Positions 32,464-45,085 of a DNA stretch of 64,000 nucleotides are shown piece by piece. The notes below the pieces were generated by a model, which worked only from the letters and a program-made list of their open reading frames with translations, was not told where the DNA came from and did no database searches. Made by a program: the position numbers and the translations under genes. Source of the stretch: Nemophila menziesii (taxonomy: Eukaryota > Streptophyta > Magnoliopsida > Boraginales > Hydrophyllaceae). Within the stretch, counting starts at the first letter, position 1. Every line of letters begins with the position of its first letter. The stretch covers positions 64,294,899 to 64,358,898 of the forward strand of contig JARWIR010000001.1 in assembly GCA_029959085.1 (NCBI GenBank). Direction: 5' to 3'.

Positions 32464-35170
32464 TGTTTGGATCAGTATCCACATGTTTTGCGTGGATCTT
32501 CTCCTTAGGGACTTTGTGACGTGAAAGGCTGTGAATGATAGGAACGGTGGGATCTAACTTTCTTGGTTTCTTACCCCAGACATAGAATGTCTCGGATACG
32601 TTCTTAGAATGAAGGGTAACTGTCCCTTCCTGGAAGTTGATTATGCTCTGGCTTGTGGCCATGAAAGGCCTTCCAAGTATGATTGGAACCTGCGTATGTG
32701 CATCAAAATAAAGTATAACAAAGTTAGTAGGGATGGCGATATCACCTGATCAGACATGTACGTCCTCCACTGTTTCCCATGTCTTGGTAACTGAGTTGTC
32801 AGCAAACTGCAACTTCACTGGAGCTTTTTCTGATTTCAGAAGTCCAAGTCTCTCAAACATAGACTTTGTCATAAGATTCACACCTGAACCCACATTACAC
32901 ATAGCTTTCACCTTGAGCATACCATTTATTTTTATAGGAAGATTAAAGTTTCCAGGATCTTTGAGCTTCAATGGTAACTCTTTCTCTACTTTTCTTGAGA
33001 CTCTCACAATCTCTTTCTTGGCTTCTACACTCGCTTCTTTCTCAAGAATAACTTGCGTAAAAACTTGTTGCGGTGTAAGCCCTTTCTTCGCAATCTCAAG
33101 AATTTGGGCGTTGATATTCTCAGTTGTATACGCCTCTACAAATGTCTTGAGTTCAATGACAACCTTCGGATTTGTATCAGGAATAATTGGTGACACCATT
33201 TGAACAACTGGTGGTGATTCCACCTTCTCTTCTTCTTTCTTTTCTTGCACAACAGGTGCAACTTATACTTTCTCTTTTGAGGCTTCTTTCTCATTCTCTT
33301 TAGCTCTGGCAGCTTGTAACTCCATAACCGATCTAATATCTTCTTGCATATCTCTCATAAGCTGTATGAATTCGGATTTTTCCGAAACTTCATCCTCATC
33401 CTCAGAACAGTCAGAGGTTCTTCTTCGGTACTAGGATCTTCCACGGAAATTTCTGCAGCATGCGCCACTTCCTTATTCTCTTCAATCTCAAGGCCTATAA
33501 CCTTACAAGTTTCGAACCCAACATTGACATCACCTCCTTCTATAGCCTTCAATTCTTTTGCTTCCATAGTATTAGTAAGAACTTTATTCATTTGTTCTAC
33601 TTGCGTACCTAAAATCTAAATTGAAGCTTCTTGTTCTCTTAACTTCTCATTCTGTGAATGCATATTAGTGGTCATAAGATCCATAAAATTATTCAACCGT
33701 TGATCACCCACAACTCCTTCTTGAGGATCTTGTGGTAAAGCCTTCTGAGCTAAAGCATCGGTATATGCATCATTAACAGGTTGTTGTGGAGGAGCAGGTC
33801 GATTATAATTCTGATTTCCCTAATATGGAACTTGATCTATCGGTTGGAAGGAGTTATTCTGGGGACGAGTTTGATAATGACCTGGATTAGCGGCCCCCCT
33901 ATGGATTTGAATACTGCATACCCGGATGTTTCCTGTTACCAAATTGATAATTTCCTCGGTTGGATATGAAATAACCAGATGCTGGATTTCTTTCGCACTC
34001 TTCCCATGTATGATTTGTGACCCCACACTGTGGACAACCTTGTGCTTCTTGCACTACATTTGCTGCGGCTAATTTTTTCTGCATCTCAAGCTTAATTTCT
34101 TTGATTTAATTCTCTAATGTGGCTAACTGAGTTGAGTTTGCAGTTTCTGCATCTAATCGAAGCGTACCTCTGGTATTTGTAATAGGAGCTCGCGAAAGTG
34201 GCCAACTCCTTTATGTTTCTATAATGTTTTCCAAACCTTCGGCGACTTCTGTAGGATTCATGGACACGAAATTTCCCTTTCCAAGATTATCTACCCTCAG
34301 TCTACTTCTCGGCATTCATACCTTGATAAAATATAGCTAACTGTAAAGATGGGGTGTAACCATGGAGTGGACATCTAGTTAACTTCTTTTGAAACCTTGT
34401 CCATGAGTCTCATACTTCTTCTCTATTCTCTTAACAAAACTTCGCAAGCTCGCTTTGGTCTTTGAGTCTCATACTCTTCGGATAAAAACGGTTGAAGAAT
34501 GCGACTTGAAATTCTACCCATGTATTTATTGTACCTGGTGGTTGTCTATCTAGCCAATCACCAGCTTTACCGGCCAGAAAGTACGAAAACATGTGACAAT
34601 ACTGTTGCTCGCGTGTAATGCCTGGAGTAACATAGGCATCACAAATCTGCATGAAATTCTGAATCGCTCTTACCGGATCTTGAACTGCTACACCACTATA
34701 GAGTCCGAAATTCTGAAATTGATTGAGCATGCCCGGATCGGGCCTAAACTTGATATTTTGGATCTCTGGAGGACGATAACCTAACGGTTGAACTTTAAAA
34801 GGTGCTCCCAAGCCTGGAAGATCTTGTTCAACTCTGTTGTTGTTTATGTTATCTCCTTGTGGTGGTGGTGGTAAATGGCCCAAAGGGCCAAGTGGTGGAA
34901 CTATAAGTGGTGATCTACTCCTTGTTGTTGAATTTATACCATAGCTCTTCTTTGTTTTCTTTCTTGTCTGATACGTCTGTTATAAACTCTGAAGCTCCTT
35001 TCGGGCTCCAGGAGAGGAGGCCAAGGATGCACTGCTACAACCTGAAAAAGACTAAAGCAAACCAACAAGCATAAATTTGGAAAAATAAAAAATAAAAAAT
35101 AAAAAATGGAAAAATAAAAATTATCTAAAAACTACTACTAGATATAAATAACCCACATGCTAACGAGACA
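32464..35170 (-). pseudogene. Truncated Athila-type gag-protease region
   Basis: Reading leftwards from the primer-binding site: gag with YRPPEIQNIKFRPDPGML, then DAYVTPGITREQQYCHMF and DWLDRQPPGTINTW (34431-34883); zinc knuckle CPQCGVTNHTWEEC (33899-34084); VLTNTMEAKELKAIEGG (33355-33591); then KTFVEAYTTENINAQI and the protease (32750-33250) with AMCNVGSGVNLMTKSMFERL, and the flap VPIILGRPFMATSQSI at about 32660-32710. Stops at 34431, 33899, 33355 and 32750 and frame changes show it is dead. The protease catalytic Asp position reads Asn (CNVGSG against CDLGAS in the other copies). RT and everything downstream are missing; the sequence joins segment S at about 32463. Confidence 0.85.
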
Positions 35171-35174
35171 CAAG

Positions 35175-35192
35175 TCCCTGACAGTGGCGCCA
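35175..35192 (-). other. Primer-binding site (Asp-tRNA type, diverged)
   Basis: Minus strand TGGCGCCACTGTCAGGGA, shortly after the LTR end ACACCAAGTTTT. The next bases CTTGTGTCTCGTTAGC match those after the primer-binding site at 47079. Confidence 0.75.
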
Positions 35193-35198
35193 AAAACT

Positions 35199-36256
35199 TG
35201 GTGTCGCCTAGAGTGTGATAAAAATATGATAAATAACTAAGGGAAACAATGCACAAATTACCCTAGACTAGCACGGTTCTGCAAGTATTATAGGACATAT
35301 GCAAGTTTTAATGATAAGAAGATTCATTCCTCAGAGAATTAGATGTGTTAGACGAATGGGTAAATAAATCAGAATAGTAATAATTAATTAAAGGACAGAA
35401 AAATAAATACGTTTGGTTGAGAGATTAATGATTAAACTAATTAAAATAAAAAACAATAAACTAAATATGAAAGAAATAAGATGAGAGAGTATAGCTTAGG
35501 TTCTGCTAGTATGCACTAATCCTTCTAATTCTTTCTATCAATTTCAGTTTATAAGGGAGACAATAGCTCTTAGATATGTAGTTAGGATTCTAAATTCCCC
35601 CTATCCCCAGAGAGTGAACTAGGGTGGCAACCTCACAATCACGAGGGAACTCACAAAGGGTTAACCTGCGCCACTTGGGTCCTAGGTGTAGTCCTACTTA
35701 CTAATGATGTTTGGTGATGAAAATAAACCTTAATGACTCTCTAGTGAGGCTGGTGTTGTCAGGACCATTTCCTTATTCTAGACGTTTATGTGGTGTTTCA
35801 ATAATTAGACACCCGTTCCTGGCGACCATCTAACTACTATTAGCAAAGTCCTAAATTGATCAGGTTTATGACAGACAATAAATCAAAGCACATATAACAA
35901 ATATATGGTTAAGTAGCTAGAATCAGATTAAAACATATGTTTCCCAAAAAAACTTAGATAGAAAGAAAATAGAATTCATAGATTATACATAATGCAAAAC
36001 CCAAGCTATGGAAAATTAGTTCACACCTGAAAGAAATAAACTAAAAGAATGATACAAAGATGTCATCTTACTCTCTTCAAAAACTCTAATGATATAAAAC
36101 TGAAAGACTAATTTATGAGAGGAAAAGATTACTTTACAAAGGGTTAAGAGTGTATTTATAGGTGTTTAGAAGACCTAATTCGTTTTCTTGGAGTAGAAGA
36201 CAAGTAAATTGGACTCCAAGCCCAACTCAAATTCGTAACCCTAAAATATAGAAAAG
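35199..36256 (-). mobile_element. 5' LTR of the truncated gag-protease element, partial
   Basis: Starts TGGTGTCGCCTAGAGTGTGA and follows 10132-11130 of the full solo LTR, but breaks off at CCTAAAATATAGAAAAG where the full LTR continues ACATGAAATCAGACC. It joins segment S'. Confidence 0.8.
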
Positions 36257-37096
36257 GTAATAATCTGCCGCTGATTTTACGGAATATGATATAGGGTTGC
36301 AAAAGTTTATTGGGTATTGACTTTTTTATAATTTAGATAAAAAGAACCCTGAAATATGTTATTATTTAGGTTACAAAATAGACTACCATATGTAATTTAT
36401 TTTTCTTTTATTTATGTAATATAATTTTATGGTGATTGACTCATACAATCTATAAACTATTGTCAATTTCCCAACAAATTCAACCCATCCAAATTGCCCT
36501 TCTACTCCACTTAATGACTTTTGACTTGTCAAAACTAACTTTCTAATTACATGGAACCAATCAATTAATATCAAAACAAAAAGGAACAAACTACCAAATA
36601 TATTAAATTAAATATATCAGATTTCCATTTTGTTATAAATTAATTATTTTATATTTTGTATTTTGTATTTTGTTTTGGAAATTAAACACATGATTTATTA
36701 GTATTTGGGGTGTGGGTCATTAATTCAAAAGAATGTATTGGTGAGTTGTTGTGTATCGTGTAATTCTTTCCATAAAAAAGGCGTAGGGTTGGCATTATAT
36801 TTTTGTAGCTGCTTTAGTTATAATCAATGGTGTATGGTGGAGATGTATATGTACCACTAAATGTCGTTGAGTAATGTGTGCAATCTTGGTGGTGTGTTGT
36901 GAGAAATCAATGGTGTGTAGTTTTTTGTGTATCGTGTAATTCTTTCCGTGAAAAAGGCGTAGGGTTAGCAGTGTATTTTTGTAGGTGCTCTAATTATAAT
37001 CAATAATGTATGGTGGAGATGTATATGTACCACTAAGTGTCGTTGGGTAAGGTGTGTAATTTTGGTGGTGTGTTCTGAGAAATCAATGGTGTGTAG
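36257..37096. repeat. Segment S' with an internal tandem duplication
   Basis: 36257-36914 repeats segment S. The last part, about 36743-36918 (GAGTTGTTGTGTATCG to AATGGTGTGTA), is itself repeated at 36919-37096, with more divergence than exists between S and S', so the tandem duplication is the older event. Confidence 0.75.
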
Positions 37097-37369
37097 TTTG
37101 AGAGCTGAATAGAAGTCAAAATTAGGTGGGTTATTCGTTTTATTTTGATGGTGTGACTGTTGTAATTAAAGGCGTGTGTAGCTCGTGAAACAAAAATACA
37201 TTAAAAAATATGAACAATGTTAAAAATGGTTAAGATTGAATATTATCGAAAAGCAAACAAACAGTTATTGAACACAAGAAAATCGACAAAATGTCACTGA
37301 TAATACAAGGTAAAACCATGTGGTGCACTAGCATTCACTTATTACGGAATAATCTCACAAGAAAACCGA

Positions 37370-37600
37370 CGCCACTCGAGGACCATTCTCCATCATCTTC
37401 CGCCGTCGCTCGAGGACCATTCTCCACCATCTTCACACTCACCTTTCCACCAAGCCGATGTACTGCAAAAAAAAAAAATCTGCCGCCGCTCGAGGACTAT
37501 TCTCCACCATCTTCTATCGCCGCTCGAGGACCATTCTCCACTATCTTCCACCGCCGCTCGAAAAAAAAATCTCTTCACACTCACCTTCCCATTCATCTTC
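37370..37600. repeat. Minisatellite with CGCTCGAGGACCATTCTCC units
   Basis: About five units of 30-36 bp, CCGCCGCTCGAGGACCATTC then TCCACCATCTT, interrupted by A-runs. ORFs on both strands are artefacts of this repeat. Similar words (GGTGGAGAATTGTACTTGAG, GGTCCTCAAGCGGCGC) occur at about 44980 and 45335. Confidence 0.75.
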
Positions 37601-38260
37601 CGCCTTGTTGATTTTTGTAAATCGGTGGGTTTGTAATCATATGAAAATGATATTGGAAATAAAAAACTTTTCATCGTGTAATGCTTAAATTATGGGATTT
37701 AGATTATATGCACTAAAAATGGGATCCGTTATATAAGATACTAATGACATAAATCTATATAATTCGGTTAATGTAAGGGTATGGATGACACACAAATTAA
37801 AAAGCTAGATTTTTTGAAGAAAAATAGTTTGTTGTATTTTGTAAAAGTGAATTATTGAGATTCTGGATTCAATTGGTTAATATCTCTAATTTTTGTATAT
37901 TTAAAATTTATATCTTAAAATGAGACAGTTCTTTTGCCTTTTAATATACGTTATCACGAGTGTTGTAAGATTTACTTGAGATAGGTTGAAAATTGAGAAT
38001 CTGATTTTGCTCAACTTTGTGGGGGTTGTAAATTTCAATTACTAACATAATTAGATGAAGCACCATCATAATAAATTATCTCTACTTTTATAGAGGCCAA
38101 TCATACTTTTGCTTTAATTATTCTTTTGCAAAGATATACTATAAGTACAGGTGGTTAGCTATACACGTAATATACCAATATAAAGATCAATGATTTTGCA
38201 CACACTTGATAGTGAAAATTGTAGAACTCAAATTCATCGAATGGTTTTGTCTTACATTTA
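37601..38260. other. AT-rich intergenic sequence, no gene seen
   Basis: No coding or repeat signal recognised. Confidence 0.5.
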
Positions 38261-38262
38261 TA

Positions 38263-38509
38263 CTTTCTGTTCAATAAAATTGTCCAACTTTTTTAAAAAA
38301 TAAATTAATATTGTTTGTACATTTTTTAATATTAATATATTGTTTTCATTTTTTCAATATTACTTTATAATTAAATAATAAAAAAACTACATGTATATTA
38401 ATTAAAAATAATTATTTAAAAATAAAAAATATAAATATATTTTTAATTTTTTTACACCAAAAAATGAACAAAGAAAAAGATTGGACAAAGAAAAATAAAC
38501 AAAAAAAAG
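38263..38509. mobile_element. Possible Stowaway-like MITE, TA target
   Basis: Between TA dinucleotides. Left end CTTTCTGTTCAATAAAATTG then TCCAAC; reversed right end CTTTTTTTTGTTTATTTTTC then TTTGTCCAATC. An imperfect inverted repeat in the TGTCCAA register of Stowaway elements, with an AT-rich body. Confidence 0.45.
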
Positions 38510-38734
38510 TACAACTTATCGATAGATATGATTTTTATTATTTAACAAAATAGAGGTGGATACACAAATTTTATTTAGTAAATATGACGAGTTATTTAAA
38601 AGTGAAGATATACTTTTAAGATATCGATTTTATATATAATATATTAATCTGTCCAATATATATATACTAGGTAAAACCCGTGTCTGAAGACACTGAAGAA
38701 AAAATTTGTTTTGTTAACGGAAATTGAACACAGG

Positions 38735-39696
38735 CTTCTAAGGGTGAAGGTCAAGGTTAAAGTTAGGGTTAAAGTTTTTCTTTTGTTGCTCATCAAAAAG
38801 AAGGTTAGGTTAAGGTTAAGGTTGTGTTTAAGGTTAAGGTTAGGGTTAAGGTTTAGGTCAAGGTTAAGGATGATGTTAAAGTTAAGGTTAAAGTTAAGGG
38901 TTAAGGTTAAATTTTAAGTCAAGGTTAAGGTTAAATTTAACTTTAAGATTAAGGTTAAGTTAGAGTTAAGGTTTAAGATTAAACGTTTAAGGTTAAGTTA
39001 GAGTTAAGGTTTAAGATTAAACGTTTAAGGTTTAACAAAATTTCAGGTTTAAGGTCGAATATTAGCGCGATGATTCTTTACTTGTTTAAGGTTAAGGTTA
39101 CATTTAAGATGAAAGTTAAGGTTAAGGTTTAAAGTTAAGGTTAAGTTTAAGGTTAAGGTTTAAGGTTTAAGGTTTAAGGTTTAAGGTTTAATGTTTAAGG
39201 TTCAAGGTTCAAGGTTCAAGGTTCAAGGTTCAAGGTTCAAGGTTCAAGGTTCAAGATTAAGGTTAAGTTTTAACTTCAAGGTTAAGGTTATGGTTAAGGT
39301 TTAGGTTAAACTTAAGATGAAGGTGAATGTAAAGGTTAAGGCTTGAGATTCAAGGGCTAAGATTCAAGGTTTAAGGGTTAAGGTTAAAGTGAAGATGAAG
39401 ATAAGGTTATAAGGTTTACGGTTCAAGGTCAAGGTAAGATTTAAGGTTTAAGGTGTAAGGTTTAAGGTTAAAGGTTAAGGGTTAAGATTAAAGTTAAGGT
39501 TAAGGTGATGATGAAGATTAGGGTTTAAGGTTTAAGATGTAAGGTTTAAGGTTTAAGTTTAAGGTTAAATTTAATATTAAGTTTAGGATTAAGGTTAATG
39601 TTAAGGATAAGGCTAAGGTTTAGATTAAGGTAAAGTTTAAGGTCAAGGTTAGGTTAAGGCTAAGGCTAAGGATAAGGTTAAGAATAAGGTTAATAG
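38735..39696 (+). repeat. TTAAGG/TTTAAGG-type satellite array
   Basis: About 960 bp of degenerate hexamers and heptamers: GGTTAA, GGTTTAA, and a block of about eight GGTTCAA units near 39192-39255. Local homogeneity (runs of one variant) indicates slippage. It resembles telomere-type repeats with TTTAAGG in place of TTTAGGG. The Lys/Val-rich ORF at 38711-38917 is translated repeat. Confidence 0.9.
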
Positions 39697-40181
39697 CTAG
39701 CGGTGGTGTTCAAAACTCCTATTTTTTTGTGTTGTGTTATAAGGAAAATGACTCAAAAATTATAAGTATAGAAAAAGTATCATTAATTTTATATTATGTA
39801 TACTTTACTCAAAAATTTGTGTCCTTCAAATCATGTGGATTGTGTTTTTTTGAAGTTATTCTTGAGTTGTAATATATAAAAAGAGGCACGTTATATTTTT
39901 ATTTAGAGAACAGTAATTAATGATGAGATTAATTTTTTTTCTTGAGTTAAGATAGTATTTTGGGATCTATGGAAAAAATAACCGATTTTATGATATAATT
40001 GATAATTTCTTGGAATTGGGTGCAAAAATATATCTATCATGAAAAAGTTATATGGAAACGAATTATTGAATTTGAAGTATTTTAATTTTAGTCTTCCACT
40101 ATAAAGGAAAAAAATAGAAAAATCGTGAGTATATTTATTAGTGTAATTGTTATTAAATTATCAACTCAATGTTGTCAAAGT
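39697..40181. other. AT-rich intergenic sequence, no gene seen
   Basis: No recognisable feature between the satellite and the solo LTR. Confidence 0.5.
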
Positions 40182-40186
40182 GTTGC

Positions 40187-41696
40187 TGATGTCTCCTCAT
40201 TTGTGATAGATTAATGTTAGGATAAGACATCATTTTAAGTGATTTAGAAGTCATTAATGTCGATTTTCTTGAGTTTTAGTGCACTTTCCTATTTTGAGTC
40301 TTGATTTGTAGAATTATTATTTTTAGAGCATATTGAGTTTAATTGTTTATTTAGTGTGTAGCTTTAAAGATAATTATGAAGCTTAATTAGAGTCCAAGTC
40401 AAAGACAACAACTTATGGAAAGAGATTTGCATGGTAATTGGAGATAAGGAAACAAAAGCTAAAAAGATGGAAAAGGAAAAGCTGCCTAAATCTGGGATTC
40501 TGCATACACGTCTAAAGATATGCGTTTTTTCTAACAAATAGGCCGATTTTGGTAATTTCCTTCCTTAGGGTCAAGATAATTTTGTTGCGATTCTTTTGGT
40601 ATCTTACGGAGCTCAAACCGACCAATAACGAAGAAGATATGCTCAAAACGGTCCAGCAGTGTTTATCTTTATTTCCATACGAATTTGAGTTGGGCTAGAA
40701 GTCCAATACCTTACCTCTTCCTCAAGAAAACGAATTAGGTCTTCTAAACACCTATAAATACACCCTTATATCACTTGTAAATCATCCTTGCCTCATAGTA
40801 ATTAGTTCTTAAGGTTTTATTCTTCCAGTTTATTGTAGAGAGCAAGATGATGTCTTTTGTAATTTCTTTTAGTTTATTTCCTTCAGGTATGAACTAAACT
40901 CCCCATAGCTTGGGTTTTGCATATGTATAATCTATGAATTCTAATTCTTCTATCTAAGTTTCTTTGGGAATTATAAGTTTTAATTTGATATTAGCTACTT
41001 ACTTAATATTTGTTTATGTGTTTTGATTTAATGTCTTTACTAGAACTGATCACTTTAGGATTGTTTTAATAGTAGTTAGATGGTCTCCTTGACAGGGTGT
41101 TTAACTATTGAACCACCACATAATGTCTAGTGTCGATATTAGTTCTGACAAAACATGATTCTAACTAGATAGTCATTAGGGTTTGTTTTAACCACCATAT
41201 CACCAATGATTGCAGTATTTGCTTAGGGCCTTAGTAGCGTTTGATAACCCTATTTGAAATAACTTCTTGGTTGTGCCGTATACCAAGAAGTATGGGAATT
41301 TAGAATCCTGACTAAGTATACCAAGAGCTAATATTCTCCCTTATTAACTAGATTTATAGATAGAAATTAGAAGGATTAGTGCATACTAGCAAAACCTGAG
41401 CTATACTTCTCATCTCATATTTCTTATGTTTTAGTTTATTGACTTTTATTTTCTTAGTTTAATTCTTAAATCTCGAAATCTATTTGCTTTATTTTTCTGT
41501 CTTTAATTATTTACTTCTTACTCGTTATTCCTACTCACGCGTATAACACACTTAAGTCCCTGAGAACGAACTCAACTTACTAACTAAAACTTGCATACGT
41601 CCTGTAATAATTGCAGTACTGTGCATGTCTAGGGTGAGAGTGTGTAGTTTCTTGGCTTATTTTAATCTTATTTTTATCACACCCTAGGCACCACCA
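40187..41696 (+). mobile_element. Athila-type solo LTR, TSD GTTGC
   Basis: 1510 bp, TGATGTCTCCTCATTTG... to ...TAGGCACCACCA, flanked by GTTGC at 40182-40186 and 41697-41701. Very similar to the 5' LTR at 45548-47072. No primer-binding site follows. Confidence 0.92.
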
Positions 41697-41701
41697 GTTG
41701 C

Positions 41702-42800
41702 TATAAGGCCTTACAATGCAATTAACTCAAAAAAAAAATCAGTGTAGTGCCCTGAACCCTAGAATTCTTGGCAATGCTCCTAAACATAAATTCCAAATAT
41801 ATTAATCCAACAGACAAAATTGAAGTACAAAAAGTACCAAAATAACTTTTATAGATTCCCAAAATGACCCATGAAATTTTAAATAAATGTTACAAATGGT
41901 CCCAAAGGGCCTAAACTGCACTTGTTAATCAGGCTTATCCTCCTCCCCACTCTCAATATTCTCATCTTCTCAGGTACATCTTGATTGACATGTTCATTTA
42001 AGCTTTCTGGTCCTCCTTTTTCAATTCCATGAACTTCGGAGAGTGGAATCATGGTTAGAAGACTAAGATCCTTTGAGTATTAAGAAAAGACGTGGTGTTA
42101 AAAAAATTGAAAATCCAAAAACAATTTAATATTTAGGTAAAATTAAAACTCTACTATATAAAAGAACTACAAAAGATCAAATTTTATAGGTGAAAATGTA
42201 ATACATTGTATCATGTAAAAGAAGATGTAAGCTCAAAATGAATAACATAATCACATCTGAACAAAATTCTAAACCCTAAACATTACATGAATTATTTTGC
42301 TCAATTAAACCAAACATAAACTCAAATCAAACATAATTTCAGAACTCTGCAACCTTATACAAACCCAAAAACCCATATTTGAGGCTGCAAATCTACTACA
42401 CTACCACCTAATAACTGCATCACTTGAACCACCATATTTCATTTACAAATGTACAAAACTCTCAATAGAAATTTCCTAAAAAATAGCTAATTCATGTGAG
42501 TAAAGCTATAATATACTAAATTAAATACAAATTTAAACTTAAAGAAACCAAAAGATTTGATTTTGAAAAGAAAAAAGAAAAAATTTGAATATCAAATGTG
42601 TTAAATCTGCAATTCAACTCTGAACTTGAAATGTTACAAACTTTACCTATAGAAGCTCACACACTTGAATAATACTTGAAAGCATAACTCCACATAATCA
42701 ATTTCAGGTCTGTGAAAAGCTTACTATTACTCTTTCTTCAAATTTTTCGAACAAAAAAAAAACTCTTTCTTCAAATTATGTATCAATACACAATAAAGGA
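41702..42800. other. Intergenic or decayed gene sequence
   Basis: AT-rich. On the minus strand, 41930-42060 has a codon-like stretch (MIPLSEVHGIEKGG), but no convincing gene structure. Confidence 0.3.
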
Positions 42801-42810
42801 AACAACTTAC

Positions 42811-42973
42811 CTGTCACTCCATCAAGGGTCACAACAGGGTCAGACACCTTGCTTCGAGCTTCTTCTACATCTATTAACCGTTGGCCTGCATCATGAAGTT
42901 GAGATTAACAAATAACCTGAGCGAGACTGATATCTGTTAACACGTATTTAAATAACAATTGCAGTGTAGGTGC
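42811..42973 (-). pseudogene. Candidate exon remnants of an unidentified host gene
   Basis: Two short open stretches with splice-like borders on the minus strand. 42917-42973 follows TTTGCAG and precedes GTTATT, reading APTLQLLFKYVLTDISLAQ. 42811-42895 follows ATGCAG and precedes GTAAGT, reading QRLIDVEEARSKVSDPVVTL. Their phases do not join cleanly, and neighbouring candidates carry stops, so this is either a decayed gene fragment or chance. I do not recognise the protein. Confidence 0.3.
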
Positions 42974-43549
42974 CTGCAAAACGAAAAATAACTCGAGTGA
43001 GTCTAACCTGAGCGAAATTTTGCAAACATAAAATAATAATTATTGTGTCCAGAAAAAACTGGAAGGAGAATTCCCTGGTGATGTAATATAATTCAGATCC
43101 TTATCGATTCCGCCTTACAAACAAAATGATAAATTTGAGGATCTACACTGCAAATTAACAACCAAAAGGCGATCAAGAAAAGATATAATGTTCAATTGTT
43201 CTTGATCTATATGCTAAAATAAATGAGTAACCCACCTTACAATTATAAAATAACCAGAATTGTAAATTCGTGCAATAATGTCCTCGATTCTTTTGCAGGA
43301 GAGCTAATTGGTTCAAACTAATATTAATATCCCAATAATGGTTATTTAATAATGGTTATTTTAAAACTAATGAGATATTTTATAAAAGGTAAATTATTTT
43401 CATACTTTTATATAAAGATAACGAAAATAATGTACATTTTCTAATATAAACAACAAATTTAAAATAAATTATAAATTTACGCAATTTACCTAAATTAGAG
43501 GATAATTAATCATGTAATTTATTAAATTTGTCTTTTCAAAACCAAATTT

Positions 43550-44545
43550 ATTAAAAAATCAAATTACTCTCCATTGTTTGCTCCAAATGGATATTTTCTG
43601 CAAGAACAATTAAAAACCAAATTAGTCAATCAATAATTTGCCCCAAATGGATAAAGAAGTGCATGATACTACCAAATTGCCCACTCCATCACTTTTGCCA
43701 AATAGATATTTTCTGCAAACAATTAAAAAAAATACAATGTAAGAAAAAATTGCTCACTTACTCCAAAACAATTAAAAATGCAGTGTAAGATCAAAGAGTA
43801 ATGATATTTGTCACCCCTATTCCCTTCACCCTTTTATCACCTCCTACATGGCAGATTGCATGGCATGACATATAAGTAATTTATTTACTTATCATAATTA
43901 ATTGATTTATTCCTTAAATTAAACATTTCCTTAATCATATTTCTTAATTATTTTATTCCTTATATGTCATGCCATGTAATATGCCATGTAGGAGGTGACA
44001 AAAGGGTGAAGAGAATAGGGGTGACAAATATCATTACTCAAGATCAAATTAGCAAAAAGATATTTTACTTGATATTTACTGCAAAACAATCAAAATATGC
44101 ATTATATCAACAAATTGCTCACTCCAGCGGCTGTGCCAAATGGATATTTACTGCAAAATAGTTCAAAACAATTGATATTAGACTGCGAATAATTGTGTTA
44201 CCAATCCAATCAAACAAAATCCTATATTAATTTTGTTATATGAAAAAGAATTAAAATAGAGCTTTTCTAGAGTTGCAATGGTAGCAATTGATTTTTTTAC
44301 CTATCACAAAGCATCACATCTCATATCAAATTGCATTATAACATCAAATTGCTTACTCCAGCAGTTGTGCCAAATGAAAATGTATCACAAAGCATTTAAA
44401 AATTGCAGTTTAAGACCACAAATTCACTTACAGTTTTAAAAATGCAGAGTAAGACCAACTTGCTCGGCTCCATCCATTGAGCCAAATGTAACTTTACTAC
44501 AAAACAATCAAAAAAATGCATTATAACAATTCAAATCAAAATTCA
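43550..44545. repeat. Degenerate tandem repeat of about 100-130 bp
   Basis: At least six diverged units containing GCCAAATGGATATTTACTGC, then AAAACAATYAAAAATGCA, GTGTAAGA and AAATTGCTCACTCCA. Interrupted by the MITE at 43796-44039. Non-coding. Confidence 0.65.
43796..44039. mobile_element. Mutator-type MITE with long inverted repeats, TSD AAGATCAAA
   Basis: 244 bp. AAGATCAAA at 43787-43795 and 44040-44048. The first and last 80 bp or so are near-perfect inverted repeats (GAGTAATGATATTTGTCACC at each end) around an AT-rich loop. The 9-bp duplication fits Mutator-like elements. The ORF at 43964-44161 crosses one arm and is not a gene. Confidence 0.88.
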
Positions 44546-45080
44546 AACCCAAAAAAGGAAAAAGGCACTAACTGCTTCCGAAGGACTCACTGTTTCTATG
44601 TAATCGATCGAGAACTCATTACCAGAATATTTTGGGAATTCAAATCCTGCTTTTTTGTTCAAAAAAATAAGACTCATTACCAGAATCAATAAAATAGGAC
44701 TCCAGTGTTGGTGAGCGGTGAGGTTAGGTCCACGATGCTGTTAGATCGAGATAATCATTAGCAAAACTGCAAGTATACTCATTAGCAAAACTGTGATTTT
44801 TAATGAAATTAAGAGAGATGTTAAGAGAGATAGAGCTGATAATCATTTGATGGAAAAATGAAATAAATTAAGAGAGATAGAGAGACCTGATAGATGAAGT
44901 TATCTCCGGGTGGAGAAGAAAAGAAGCGAGAGAGATCAGAACAGGTCCAATTGAATATTCACGGTGATTTTTTTTTTCAGATGGTGGAGAATTGTACTTG
45001 AGCGGTGATTTTTTCAGGCCCAGGAACAGGCCCAATTGAATCTTCATGGTGGTCTGAATACATCGATTTAATTGTAGTCA
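44546..45080. other. Intergenic sequence, no gene seen
   Basis: No clear coding signal. GGTGGAGAATTGTACTTGAG near 44980 resembles the minisatellite at 37370-37600. Confidence 0.4.
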
Positions 45081-45085
45081 CGTGC

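Noticed and set aside
37291..37688. Small Ser/Pro-rich protein genes on both strands
   Set aside because: All are frames through a CTCGAGGACC minisatellite.
38711..38917. Lys/Val/Arg-rich ORF
   Set aside because: It is the AAGGTT satellite read in one frame.
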